Positions 6,961-13,678 of a stretch of DNA of 64,000 nt are shown here, piece after piece. The translations under genes and the position numbers were made by a program. The DNA lies in NCBI GenBank assembly GCA_002840095.1, contig PGZL01000007.1, positions 188,107 to 252,106 on the forward strand. Direction: 5' to 3'. The stretch comes from Gammaproteobacteria bacterium HGW-Gammaproteobacteria-1 (lineage in GTDB: Bacteria > Pseudomonadota > Gammaproteobacteria > Thiohalomonadales > Thiohalomonadaceae). Numbering within the stretch: the first letter of the stretch is position 1; the number at the start of each line of letters is the position of its first letter. The notes beneath the pieces are model-generated. The model worked only from the letters and a program-made list of their open reading frames with translations. It made no database searches and was not told the origin of the DNA.

Positions 6961-7674
6961 ATGAATAATTCCTATATTGCCAGCGTCATTCTATTGCTCA
7001 TTTTATGCAGCACCACGGTAGCCAGCGCTGAATCGACATTCACCTTTGAGTCAGTAGTAACGCTCGACGAAATGTCGTCTCTGATTCATGCGAAAGCACC
7101 GCTTGGCACTTCTCGCGCAAATATACGGCGCATGTTTGTGGAACAAGGGCGCGCAACACTAAAGATCAAGGCCGATGATCCTAGTATCGAGAAGTACGTC
7201 TACGATATCGATCTATGCCATTACTATATTTGGCGCTGGAACATATCGGCTGACTACGACGCCAGCGGTCAACTACGCCAAGCATACGTAAACGGGAACA
7301 TTGTATTTTCGAACGGCCATCCAAAGAAGGTTGTTCCCAAGGTCGCGAAAGAAGGAAAAAAGGCGTCGATATATCGGGTCCAACGCCCCAGGCCAGAAGC
7401 TTACAAGGGTGAGAGTTCGCTGGGGTTCTTACTCTTTGACCGCGACAGCGATCCGAGCACTACAGATGATCAAGCCCTCGTTGGCGCCGGTCCCAGCCGT
7501 GCCGACCCAATGAATATGGGCAAGCTTATCGCCTATACAGACGTCGAGCCCTGGCGCTCTATTTTCGACTTTGATGCTGCTGACCGCATCATGCCTTATC
7601 CGGGCAGTTGCGATGGAGTAGACATGCTGATGAGCGCACAGAAAAACAAAGTTGACGGAGGGATTAATAAATGA
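6961..7674 (+). CDS. Secreted hypothetical protein, 237 aa
   Basis: A signal peptide (residues 1-24, LLLILCSTTVASAES) is followed by a mixed alpha/beta domain. Its opening (DEMSSLIHAKAPLGTSRANI) resembles the N-terminal helix-turn of small cassette-borne proteins that begin 'I...APLGTS'. The centre contains a Trp/Tyr-rich strand pair (HYYIWRWNISADY), the C-terminus one cysteine. No family assigned. ATG 6961 is chosen because it opens the signal peptide; the frame is open back to 6865 across attC5. The last four bases (ATGA) overlap the next gene, so the two are probably translationally coupled and belong to one cassette or operon. Confidence 0.7.
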   Translation: MNNSYIASVILLLILCSTTVASAESTFTFESVVTLDEMSSLIHAKAPLGTSRANIRRMFVEQGRATLKIKADDPSIEKYVYDIDLCHYYIWRWNISADYDASGQLRQAYVNGNIVFSNGHPKKVVPKVAKEGKKASIYRVQRPRPEAYKGESSLGFLLFDRDSDPSTTDDQALVGAGPSRADPMNMGKLIAYTDVEPWRSIFDFDAADRIMPYPGSCDGVDMLMSAQKNKVDGGINK

Positions 7675-8288
7675 CCAGTTGCTCGAAACTTAGTCCATCC
7701 GTCCACCGGCCGGGGCCGACGTCGGGGACGTTGTCGCCCCCCTCGGCAGCCAGGCAGTGCCGCTGCGCCGGCACAGCCATTCGATCACTCTTACTTACTA
7801 CCCTGTTACTGATCAGTACACCCTACGCAGTCGCCGCCGATGTCGAATGCACGGAACGTCCAGAATGCTGGCCGGAAGGTAGTGCCATGCATACCGGGCT
7901 ACTAAGGCGTCAAATTGAAGACAAATTGCGCAAGCAGCTGCAACAACGACATGAGGAACTCGTCGCCCTTATTTCCACCAAGCACGTCAACAATGGTACT
8001 GAGCACCTCGATGACCAGCGACTGGTAGAAGCTGTTCAAGCTCAGCACAAGTCATGGCATCAATTCAAGGACAATGAATGCGAGCTTATCGGCGCACTTT
8101 CTGGAGGCATGAGCACTTGGCAGTCCGCCAGGGCCGTAGAGTGCGAAATGAATCTGACAAGCCAGCGCCTGAGGCGAACACAGCACGCAATCCGATGCGT
8201 AAAGCGAATTGCACCTGAAGACCGTCAATTCAATCAACAAACTTGTCTGTACCAATTAGCCCCATTGGCGGTTCCACTTGAAAAGTAG
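7671..8288 (+). CDS. LprI-like (DUF1311) secreted protein
   Basis: 205 residues. An unusual Ser/Pro-rich lead of about 35 residues precedes a hydrophobic segment (SLLLTTLLLISTPYAVAA, about 38-55) that looks like a signal peptide. The mature part fits the DUF1311 / lysozyme-inhibitor LprI N-terminal pattern: a long helix (LLRRQIEDKLRKQLQQRHEE), HKSWHQFKDNECEL, a Gly-rich turn, an AVECEMNLTSQRLRRTQ helix, then two more cysteines. LprI proteins bind host lysozyme in the periplasm, but this member could do something else. The lead is encoded by GC-rich DNA unlike the rest of the gene, so the real start may be downstream. ATGA overlap with the preceding gene. Confidence 0.65.
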   Translation: MTSCSKLSPSVHRPGPTSGTLSPPSAARQCRCAGTAIRSLLLTTLLLISTPYAVAADVECTERPECWPEGSAMHTGLLRRQIEDKLRKQLQQRHEELVALISTKHVNNGTEHLDDQRLVEAVQAQHKSWHQFKDNECELIGALSGGMSTWQSARAVECEMNLTSQRLRRTQHAIRCVKRIAPEDRQFNQQTCLYQLAPLAVPLEK

Positions 8289-8367
8289 CCCCAACCCACA
8301 GTCCCACCACACAGAAATCTGGACCGATTTGTTTACCATTAACTTGCAGTGACAACGGACATCCATC

Positions 8368-8652
8368 GTGGCCAAGTGCGTTATATGCAAATCCCCGGTG
8401 CCATTCTTGGCATACCTGAAATACCTGATCTCCAACAGGGCTTATCAATGCGCCAATTGCAAGACGACCTATGACGACCATATTCTGCACAAAGGCGTTG
8501 TTGCCATATTCCTTGGCCTTCTCCTGTTTCACCGCATTCTGTTTGGGGACATGATTCACACCATGACGGATGCTGCTGTATTCGTTCTGGCATGGCTTTC
8601 ATTGATCATGCTGGGCATATATCTGCATTACCGATATAAATTCAGGGGCTAG
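8368..8652 (+). CDS. Small membrane protein with zinc-ribbon head, 94 aa
   Basis: The N-terminus has two Cys-x-x-Cys pairs (CVIC at residues 4-7, CANC near 29-32), typical of a small zinc ribbon. Two hydrophobic helices follow (about 43-60 and 67-87) and a basic tail. The arrangement places the ribbon in the cytoplasm or at the membrane surface. No named family. The start is GTG at 8368, preceded only by a weak purine tract. It lies between the LprI-like gene and an unrelated gene, without an attC that I can recognise on either side. Confidence 0.65.
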   Translation: MAKCVICKSPVPFLAYLKYLISNRAYQCANCKTTYDDHILHKGVVAIFLGLLLFHRILFGDMIHTMTDAAVFVLAWLSLIMLGIYLHYRYKFRG

Positions 8653-8681
8653 AGCTAGCTCAACCTGGACGGGAGAACACT

Positions 8682-9173
8682 TTGATTCACCGCGAATCCA
8701 GAAATCGACTTGCAGAGGCACTAAGGCAATACTTGTCCGGACGCATCACGAACGATGAACTGGATGCTATTGAAGTCGACTGGCGTGATCGCGGGGCCGT
8801 TGCTGTTAAAGAGATGGCCTGGCACCTGTATGACGACCTGCGCACCCATCATGTAGAAGGCAATCTCACACGCGGTTCTGAAGAGAGAAGGACGGTCGCT
8901 CGCTGGATTGCGTTCTTGCACTCCGACAGGGAGTATCTATGGCCTGAGTATTCCTTCATGCAATTCGTGAATTGGCCCATGAACCTGCTGACTCTCGGCT
9001 GGTGGGGAAGAATGAAAAAGAGGAAGTGGGAGCAGTTTTTGGAGGCCGGGGATTTCAACGTATGGCCGTTCTGCACCAAGGAAGAGCTTGAATCTGTTTT
9101 ACAAAAGCCGCAGCTTCTTGCAGGAAAACGCGTCCAACAAGACGTTCCGATAGACGCCGAATCCGACAAATAG
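8682..9173 (+). CDS. Hypothetical protein, 163 aa
   Basis: A soluble alpha-helical protein starting from TTG 8682, with GGGAGA nine bases upstream. The N-terminal third (LAEALRQYLSGRITNDELD) has the look of a helical bundle. A Trp-rich centre follows (WHLYDDLRTHH; FVNWPMNLLTLGWWGRMKKRKW), then the aromatic motif NVWPFCTKEELESVL. Similar proteins that begin 'R..L....R.....G...NDE' occur in cassettes and genomic islands without a known function. No catalytic signature is visible. The 120 bases after it hold partial inverted sequence (ccctatgacagga / cacatagggctcctgtcc) that did not resolve into an attC. Confidence 0.65.
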   Translation: MIHRESRNRLAEALRQYLSGRITNDELDAIEVDWRDRGAVAVKEMAWHLYDDLRTHHVEGNLTRGSEERRTVARWIAFLHSDREYLWPEYSFMQFVNWPMNLLTLGWWGRMKKRKWEQFLEAGDFNVWPFCTKEELESVLQKPQLLAGKRVQQDVPIDAESDK

Positions 9174-9293
9174 CGGAGTGCCGTGCCCGCCGCGATACGG
9201 CGCCCATGGGGCGCCCTATGACAGGATACTGTTGCGGAACACATAGGGCTCCTGTCCAGTTAGAACGTTCGCCATCTGAAGCTTTTATGCAGA

Positions 9294-10007
9294 TTATTTC
9301 AGAATGACACTGTCGGGCTTGAAGAATGAACCCAGCTCAGTCTTGGGGATAAGCACGGAGACGGGGCAATCCGGTTCTCCGTGGATTGGTGGCAGCCCTC
9401 TCAGTTCTATGCCTTGAGCGGTAATTAATGCATTACGGGCGTTTTCAAATGGTGCGCAGCCTGAGATATCCTCTTCCGGTAGTTTTCTCAGCTTCTCTTC
9501 CAGCAACTGATTGGCGAGTTCAATAAATCGCTTCTGAGATGTTGCATCAAGAAACTCCTCATTGACTGTCAGCGATGCGCCGGTTTCCAGATTGTAATTG
9601 GCGGTGCCAGAGGTGCTATCCGGTGATGGCATCGACTCGCACATCCAGGTCGCTTCGTAGTAGAAGCTAAGCGCGCGTCCGTTGCTGTAGATCGGTTCGG
9701 CCGTAAACGCCTGATCGCCTGGGCCCTGGCAGGAATATCTGTCGACCAACGCATCAATCTGTTTGTTTACCGAATCGAGTGTCTTTTTTCCGGCTTGTAT
9801 GAGTTGCGGGTAGGTAAGGGATGTTCCCCAGTAACCTACGGGAGATGAGGAGGAATCAAGCCGCTTCTCGACAGTAACAACCTTGAATTCATTACTCTCG
9901 GTAGCATTGGATGGTGAGTTACAAGAAGTACAGCCGGCCGCCATAACCAGTAGCAGGGCTTTGAGGCATATTCTCTCTCTCGTGCTTATATTTCTGGATT
10001 CTTCCAC
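9294..10007 (-). CDS. Putative lipoprotein with C-terminal beta domain, 237 aa
   Basis: The N-terminus holds a hydrophobic stretch ending VMAAGC, a plausible if imperfect lipobox (Cys at about residue 26). Two further cysteines mark a Ser-rich linker. The body has the arrangement of secreted DUF4163/DUF3298-type proteins (VEKRLDSSSSPVGYWGTSLTYPQLI early; ALSFYYEATWMC; NYNLETGASLTVNEEFLD, which is close to the 'F..d.e.G..l.l.dlf' hallmark). Assignment to that family is tentative. It is on the minus strand, against the direction of the cassettes, and follows another minus-strand secreted-protein gene by 37 bases, so the pair may be an operon. Confidence 0.6.
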   Translation of the reverse strand: MEESRNISTRERICLKALLLVMAAGCTSCNSPSNATESNEFKVVTVEKRLDSSSSPVGYWGTSLTYPQLIQAGKKTLDSVNKQIDALVDRYSCQGPGDQAFTAEPIYSNGRALSFYYEATWMCESMPSPDSTSGTANYNLETGASLTVNEEFLDATSQKRFIELANQLLEEKLRKLPEEDISGCAPFENARNALITAQGIELRGLPPIHGEPDCPVSVLIPKTELGSFFKPDSVILK

Positions 10008-10036
10008 TATTCTCTTCCTTGAGTTTTTGCATACGG

Positions 10037-10052
10037 GCCAATAATTATTGGC
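10037..10052. repeat. Perfect 16-bp palindrome at the end of a minus-strand gene
   Basis: GCCAATAATTATTGGC overlaps the TAA stop of the upstream minus-strand gene and lies in the 37-base gap before the next one. It may be a protein-binding site or a weak transcript-processing hairpin. No T-run follows. Confidence 0.4.
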
Positions 10053-10500
10053 AATCGGTATCTGACTTCTTTTTCATGAAAATCAATTCAATAACCTGGA
10101 TTTGGCCGTCATAATCCATAGCGAAACCGTCCGTAGCTTTGCCAAGTTGTTGACCAACTATCTGGGCGAATACTTCTTCGTGAGGTTCCGTGGTTAGCTT
10201 GCTGTATTTTTTCGCCATAAGCTCAAGCATTTTATCTGAGCCAGATACCCAATATACCTTTTCCCCGCCGCAAGGTTGGAAGCTGTTTGCTTCGTGCCCA
10301 TAGATATAGTGCCCGGACAATGTCGAACCGTCGGCACCGGCTTGAATTGACGCCGCCGCTACGGAACCACATGCCAGGGGAAGTGAATAGAGAAGAAGTG
10401 TAAGCAAATATCTGCTCGATCTTTTCGTATTCAATTGCCCACCTGATTGCTGTCGACGGGTTTGCTCTTTCACCCTGCCGAGTATATCTCCGCGCTGCAC
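10045..10500 (-). CDS. Secreted hypothetical protein, 151 aa (NlpE-C-like region)
   Basis: A basic N-terminus of about 30 residues precedes a hydrophobic segment (YLLTLLLYSLPLACGSVAA, about 31-49) that serves as a signal peptide or lipobox-like anchor. The mature part contains GHYIYGHEANSFQPCGGEKVYWV. That pattern (G-x-Y-x-x-G-x-E then PCG then Trp) is shared by NlpE-C-like and related envelope proteins. A helical segment and a beta C-terminus follow, with a final Cys. The true start could be the TTG at 10434. The REP-like palindrome at 10519-10575 lies between this gene's start and the XRE gene, and the promoter is probably in or beside it. Confidence 0.55.
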   Translation of the reverse strand: MQRGDILGRVKEQTRRQQSGGQLNTKRSSRYLLTLLLYSLPLACGSVAAASIQAGADGSTLSGHYIYGHEANSFQPCGGEKVYWVSGSDKMLELMAKKYSKLTTEPHEEVFAQIVGQQLGKATDGFAMDYDGQIQVIELIFMKKKSDTDCQ

Positions 10501-10518
10501 ATGATCGGTGATGGATTC

Positions 10519-10575
10519 CGGGGACAGTATACCGATACAGGCCGAGGCTTCCGGCCAATAGGTATACTGTCCCCG
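10519..10575. repeat. Palindromic REP/MITE element (GGGGACAGTATACC type)
   Basis: CGGGGACAGTATACC at 10519-10533 is mirrored perfectly at 10561-10575, with an inner GGCCG / CCGGCC hairpin between. The sequence type is typical of repeats tied to RAYT/Y1 transposases. It is distinct from the element at 5706-5775, so two families have entered the island. Confidence 0.75.
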
Positions 10576-10581
10576 ATTACC

Positions 10582-10878
10582 TTATTGCTTTTCCCTGGCT
10601 ATATCGCCCGATATCCTGCGCAGCAGCTGCGCTCCCAGTTCGGCGGGATCGGGCTCGCGCATCAGGTCCAACAGCGTCAAGCCGAAGGCCCCTGCCAGCC
10701 GCTCCACGCTATCCAGGCTGACGTTGCGCCGGGCCTGTTCGATGTCGCCCACGTAGGAGCGATCCAGCTCCGCCGCCTCGGCCAGCGCCTCCTGTGACCA
10801 GCCCCGCATCAGCCGCAGGACGCGAACATTCTGCGCCAACAGCCTCCGTGCCGCGCCCCCACCCATGGCGGCGGTCAT
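10582..10878 (-). CDS. XRE-family helix-turn-helix regulator, 98 aa
   Basis: A Cro/CI-type DNA-binding protein. The HTH spans about residues 18-72: QNVRVLRLMRGWSQEALAE forms helices 1-2, DRSYVGDIEQARRNVSLD forms the recognition helix and turn, and a helix ending LLDLM closes the domain. A short acidic-basic tail follows. Start ATG 10878 overlaps the stop of the upstream small gene (ATGA), so translation is coupled. High GC compared with adjoining cassettes. It probably represses its own leader region (11100-11290), as expected of an island or satellite immunity regulator. Confidence 0.8.
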   Translation of the reverse strand: MTAAMGGGAARRLLAQNVRVLRLMRGWSQEALAEAAELDRSYVGDIEQARRNVSLDSVERLAGAFGLTLLDLMREPDPAELGAQLLRRISGDIAREKQ

Positions 10879-11084
10879 TGGCTTGTACCAGTAGGCAGGC
10901 TGCGGGCGCCCGGCCCCTTGGGGCCGGCATGGCATGGTGGAACGTGGGATGGCGGCGGGGGTTTGGGGACGACAGGCCGCAGGCTGCTGGCCTGGGCAGG
11001 CATCTCCCCGCCCTCGGTGTACTGCCTGTCCCACAGGGAAAGGGAATAAAAGGTGGTTCCATTACGATCGGCGGTCCCGTCCAT
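10875..11084 (-). CDS. Small proline-rich protein upstream of the XRE regulator, 69 aa
   Basis: It starts at ATG 11084 behind a strong ribosome site (CAGGAGGGCTT) and ends in an ATGA overlap with the XRE gene; both facts argue that it is translated. The protein has no known domain. It opens with MDGTADRNGTTFYSLSLWD and becomes Pro/Gly-rich (PKPPPPSHVPPCHAGPKG). Short genes at this position precede regulators in P4-type satellites and related islands, so a regulatory or leader function is possible. A terminator-like hairpin lies 34 bases upstream of the start. Confidence 0.6.
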   Translation of the reverse strand: MDGTADRNGTTFYSLSLWDRQYTEGGEMPAQASSLRPVVPKPPPPSHVPPCHAGPKGPGARSLPTGTSQ

Positions 11085-11117
11085 AAGCCCTCCTGGCTCT
11101 TTGTGGGGCCGCAAACG

Positions 11118-11141
11118 AAAACGGCCCCGATTACGGGGCCG
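11118..11141 (-). terminator. Rho-independent-like hairpin in the leader of the small gene/XRE operon
   Basis: On the minus strand, CGGCCCCG, loop TAAT, CGGGGCCG, then TTTT. It lies between the structured leader and the small gene's ribosome site, so it would attenuate that operon rather than end an upstream gene. Confidence 0.65.
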
Positions 11142-11290
11142 CTCGATGAGCCGAGATCCAGCTGGGGCCGGACCCGGTGATATACTCTCGCGCAGCCCCA
11201 AGGTCTGGTCTTGTCAGTCTTGGGGTTAGCCGCCCGGATGGTGTTAGCGCACCACCGGGCGGCGCTTTTTCTTGATGCCTTAAAGTGTAT
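11142..11290 (-). ncRNA. Possible P4-type immunity (CI-RNA-like) leader
   Basis: The minus strand carries, in order, a stable hairpin (CCGCCCGG / CCGGGCGG), a second stem (CCCCAAG / CTTGGGG) and the terminator-like hairpin. A frame read through it gives NPKTDKTRPWGCARVYHR and IGAVFVCGP. That closely resembles the 'NPxxKTDKTG...YHR...IGAIFVFGP' text of Icd-like frames annotated over P4-satellite immunity RNA loci. I take this as conservation of the RNA, not of a protein. The assignment rests on recalled family text and is tentative. Confidence 0.4.
11229..11270 (+). terminator. Strong plus-strand terminator-like hairpin
   Basis: CCGCCCGGATGGTG pairs with CACCACCGGGCGG, followed by CGCTTTTTC. 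No plus-strand gene precedes it closely, so it may end a short RNA that starts near the TATACT at about 11181, or simply isolate the downstream cassette. Confidence 0.55.
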
Positions 11291-11608
11291 GAATAGACAG
11301 TGGATGTCAAGCATGAATTTACACGCCGTAGATGCAGGTTGGTTTAGCCTGTTCAGGCGTATCCCCTGGGATTTCTTGTACGAACTCCTGCGCCAGCCCT
11401 CCCCCATCCCGCGCCTGCGGTTGGATTTTGCCCTGAGATGGAGTTAGATTAGGCCCACACCCCATCCGAAGGACCGGCGCATGGACATCGAAGGACTGAA
11501 TCTCCCCCCAACACCGCCGGCTGACGCTACGACACCCGCGCCGCCCCTAAGGCGCGCAATTCAATCCCCTCTATCTCTATATAGCGTGCAACCCTGATGG
11601 GTGGCCTA

Positions 11609-11667
11609 GCCCAACAACGTTTATCCGCTATGCTGCGCACGGCGGATAAATGCTTATTAAGTTGAAC
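11609..11667 (+). other. Solo attC site, 59 bp
   Basis: R'' GCCCAAC 11609-11615, R' GTTGAAC 11661-11667 (a full GTTRRRY match). Arms TTTATCCGC and GCGGATAAA are perfect complements around a 12-base loop. The length is exactly that of the classic 59-base element. The next gene begins five bases after it. It lies 4.7 kb from the main array. Confidence 0.85.
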
Positions 11668-11671
11668 GTAA

Positions 11672-11944
11672 ATGGATAGCGTTTTTGTAGTTCAGCATCT
11701 TCATCGGCTTCCTCACGGGGAAGATAGCGTCATGTTTATCGGTGTCTATCGCACAAGAAGTCATGCTGAGGAAGCGGTAAAGCGACTTTCGCTACAGCCT
11801 GGTTTCTCAAAACACCCATATGTAGTTGATTTTGATAAATACGACGATGATCAAGGATTCCACATCTCCGAATATCCGCTAGACAAAGATCACTGGACAG
11901 AGGGTTTCGTAACTATGGTCGGTGATCGGGAGATCGAAGAATGA
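11672..11944 (+). CDS. Cassette protein of the small DUF7336-like family, 90 aa
   Basis: A 90-residue protein with the pattern VFVVQHLH, EDSVMFIGVYRTRSHAEEAVKR, GFSKHPYVVDFD, GFHISEYPLDKDHWTEGF. This 'x-VxxLQH ... EDxxxIGVY ... LDKDHWTEG' text is a family I recall seeing often in integron cassettes and annotated DUF7336; the number is from memory. The fold is probably alpha/beta, cytoplasmic; function unknown. ATG 11672 follows the attC junction by only five bases, so the start is fixed by context. Where its own attC should be (11960-12075), a degenerate candidate is seen (GGCGACTTTCGGCCAG ... CTGGCTTCGCC ... GTTAGTGG), not called. Confidence 0.75.
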   Translation: MDSVFVVQHLHRLPHGEDSVMFIGVYRTRSHAEEAVKRLSLQPGFSKHPYVVDFDKYDDDQGFHISEYPLDKDHWTEGFVTMVGDREIEE

Positions 11945-12191
11945 GAACCCAGCCCTTGTTAACCACCCTACAAGGCGACTTTCGGCCAGAAGAGACATTG
12001 TCCGATGCGTCAATATGACTGCAAGACAGTTCCTACAGACCAGCACAAAACATGCTGGCTTCGCCTGTGTTAGTGGATAAACCCTACACCGACGGGGCAC
12101 GCCATAAGCGGAACAACACCAGACAGGGGCGTAAATCCCGATATGAATGCGCTACCGTTTTTTGAGCGTCAGCTGTTTAATGGAGAACAAA

Positions 12192-12680
12192 ATGTCATCT
12201 CTAATGAAAACATTACGACCAATATCTGCCGCGGCTATTTTCATATTACTTTCAGCCTGCTCTCAAAACGCGAACCCTGTTGATTCAGATGCTAAAGATT
12301 CTCTGTTGACGGGATTGCGCGCAATCAATGGGGAGTATAAATGGAATGATGAACTGAAGCGTTTTACTTATTCAGAAAAGAATCTCATTGAAAAAATACT
12401 ATCAACCAGAGAACCGGAACTTGCGGTTAATGCACTTGTTGATTGCCTTGATGATCTAACGTTGACCAATTCGACTTTGCGAGGCGAAAAGCTGGCCACG
12501 GGGATTATTTGCTACGAAGCTCTTTCTCAAATGGCTTATTACGAACCCACGACAAAAGAAGGCGATATTGAAAAGAACTGGCCTGGACATGTCGTGCCGA
12601 CGGCAACACCAGGCGAGCTAAAGGAAGCAAAGTTAGCCTGGAAGGCGGTTTTAGACTCAAAGTCATACATATTTTTATAG
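12192..12680 (+). CDS. Hypothetical lipoprotein, 162 aa
   Basis: A type II signal peptide ends in the lipobox LLSAC (Cys at about residue 23), so the mature protein is lipid-anchored. The mature part is helical, with a repeat-like centre (EPELAVNALVDCLDDL, GEKLATGIICYEALSQM) that suggests a short HEAT/TPR-like arrangement. WPGHVVPTATPGELKEAKLAWKAVL near the end resembles the 'W.G.v.p.a...el..A...W..vl' text of small HEAT-like proteins in bacterial toxin or cassette neighbourhoods. No catalytic motif. ATG 12192 is chosen: GGAG lies seven bases upstream and it begins the signal peptide; the frame opens at 12147. Confidence 0.65.
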   Translation: MSSLMKTLRPISAAAIFILLSACSQNANPVDSDAKDSLLTGLRAINGEYKWNDELKRFTYSEKNLIEKILSTREPELAVNALVDCLDDLTLTNSTLRGEKLATGIICYEALSQMAYYEPTTKEGDIEKNWPGHVVPTATPGELKEAKLAWKAVLDSKSYIFL

Positions 12681-12702
12681 CTCATGGAGAGAGGGCATAC
12701 CA

Positions 12703-12795
12703 ATGTCAAACATACCAACATCAATAAATGGCGTCACAGTCGAATTTGCGACAACTGTGAACAAGGAAGTTGAACAGGCAATGATTAATGGGTAG
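12703..12795 (+). CDS. Tiny gene overlapping the DUF1801 gene, 30 aa
   Basis: ATG 12703 has GGAGAGAGGG upstream at good spacing. The frame is 30 codons long and ends eight bases inside the next gene (stop at 12793-12795, next ATG at 12788). Such an overlap suggests a leader that couples translation to the DUF1801 gene. The product is not similar to anything I recognise. It could instead be the eroded start of a longer former gene. Confidence 0.4.
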   Translation: MSNIPTSINGVTVEFATTVNKEVEQAMING

Positions 12796-13150
12796 ATCGA
12801 AGGAAGTGGATGCGTACATCGCCGCGCAGCCCCCAGAAACGCAGCGAGCGCTTGAGGAGATTCGTTCATATATTTGGCTCGCAGCGCCGAACTCTTCCGA
12901 ACTCTTAAACTACAACATCCCGGCCTTTGCTTTGATCGAAGGTGGCAAGCGCGACCAGCAGATCATGATTGCAGGATACGCTAAACATGTTGGATTCTAT
13001 CCACATCCGGACGTGATAGAGGCGTTCTCCGACCGGCTTACAGGATACAAGTTCGCCAAGGGCTCAATTCAATTCCCCGTAAACAAGCCTGTCCCAAAAG
13101 AACTTGTCATTGAAATGGTGAAGCACAGGCTGTCCCAACTGAATAAATGA
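12788..13150 (+). CDS. DUF1801 (YdhG-like) domain protein, 120 aa
   Basis: The complete small DUF1801 domain: VDAYIAAQPPETQRALEEIRSYI at the start, the central NYNIPAFALIEGGKR and IAGYAKHVGFYPHPDVIEAF, then the conserved GYKFAKGSIQFPVNKPVP strand-turn and a C-terminal helix. The family is cytoplasmic, iron-chaperone-like or frataxin-like in fold by earlier annotation, with no proven role here. ATG 12788 is the natural start for the family. It is sandwiched in an overlap chain: an eight-base overlap with the tiny gene before it and an ATGA overlap with the gene after it, so the three are one operon. Confidence 0.85.
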   Translation: MGRSKEVDAYIAAQPPETQRALEEIRSYIWLAAPNSSELLNYNIPAFALIEGGKRDQQIMIAGYAKHVGFYPHPDVIEAFSDRLTGYKFAKGSIQFPVNKPVPKELVIEMVKHRLSQLNK

Positions 13151-13512
13151 AGAAACGTCACGTGACATTATTGGGCTTGATTCTTGTATTGGCGGCAATG
13201 TTTGCGATGTCGCAGCTTAAATCAGATGAGCTTGTTCTAAGCGCAAGCTATCAAAAGCTCGCGTGCGAGAACTGCTATCACATGACAGTTGAAAAGAGCA
13301 TCGATCCAGGCCTGCTGGGCGAAACCATTATTCCTGTGTCAAAGACAGTGGATATTGAGAAGATGATTGATGGTATTTCTCTAACTAATGAGCATGTATG
13401 CTTACGGGGTCGACTTCATAGCTTCAATTTCAATTTGTTCAGGATTGACCCTGACGGGAAGAAGTTCGAAGTCCTTTCGCAAGAAAAGGCGGAGGCCTGC
13501 GCATCAATTTGA
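13147..13512 (+). CDS. Membrane-anchored or secreted hypothetical protein, 121 aa
   Basis: A positively charged N-terminus and one hydrophobic segment (residues 8-22, LLGLILVLAAMFAMS) form a signal anchor. The rest is a beta-rich extracytoplasmic domain with four cysteines (LACENCYHM, EHVCLRG, EACAS) that could form disulfides. No family recognised. It overlaps the DUF1801 gene by four bases (ATGA). The 166 bases after it are gene-free and contain only a small CAACC / GGTTG hairpin near 13523. Confidence 0.65.
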   Translation: MKKRHVTLLGLILVLAAMFAMSQLKSDELVLSASYQKLACENCYHMTVEKSIDPGLLGETIIPVSKTVDIEKMIDGISLTNEHVCLRGRLHSFNFNLFRIDPDGKKFEVLSQEKAEACASI

Positions 13513-13678
13513 ATTTGGTGGACAACCGTGATCAGGTTGAGGGGCTTATGCTTTCTGGACCGCAGCCACAGTCCGGTGGATAATGCCGCCCAAGGCCACG
13601 CCTTCACACAGGAAAGGCAAAAGACAAGACCCTCAAAATTTGGCCCATAGATACTTTCAACAGGAGGACAAATAGACA

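Larger units (their letters stand above)
11085..11671. other. Long non-coding stretch: satellite-like leader, two terminators, attC
   Basis: No convincing gene. From right to left on the minus strand it holds a structured region (11290 to 11142) and a terminator-like hairpin (11118-11141). On the plus strand there is a strong terminator (11229-11270). 11445-11600 shows nothing recognisable, and the solo attC occupies 11609-11667. A 78-codon plus-strand frame at 11211-11447 covers both hairpins and is judged non-coding. Confidence 0.6.

Noticed and set aside
9174..9293. Additional attC after the 163-aa gene
   Set aside because: Partial inverted sequence is present (ccctatgacagg / cctgt...catagg type) but no RYYYAAC/GTTRRRY pair at the right spacing.
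11211..11447. 78-codon plus-strand gene
   Set aside because: It spans a terminator hairpin and the satellite-like stems, has no ribosome site and no family resemblance.
11481..11597. 38-codon frame MDIEGLNLPPTPPAD...
   Set aside because: No ribosome site, Pro-rich chance frame in a non-coding stretch.
11955..12085. attC closing the DUF7336-like cassette
   Set aside because: GGCGACTTTCGGCCAG and CTGGCTTCGCC pair and a GTTAGTGG follows, but the R'' box (expected GTTCAAC) does not match; left as a degenerate candidate only.
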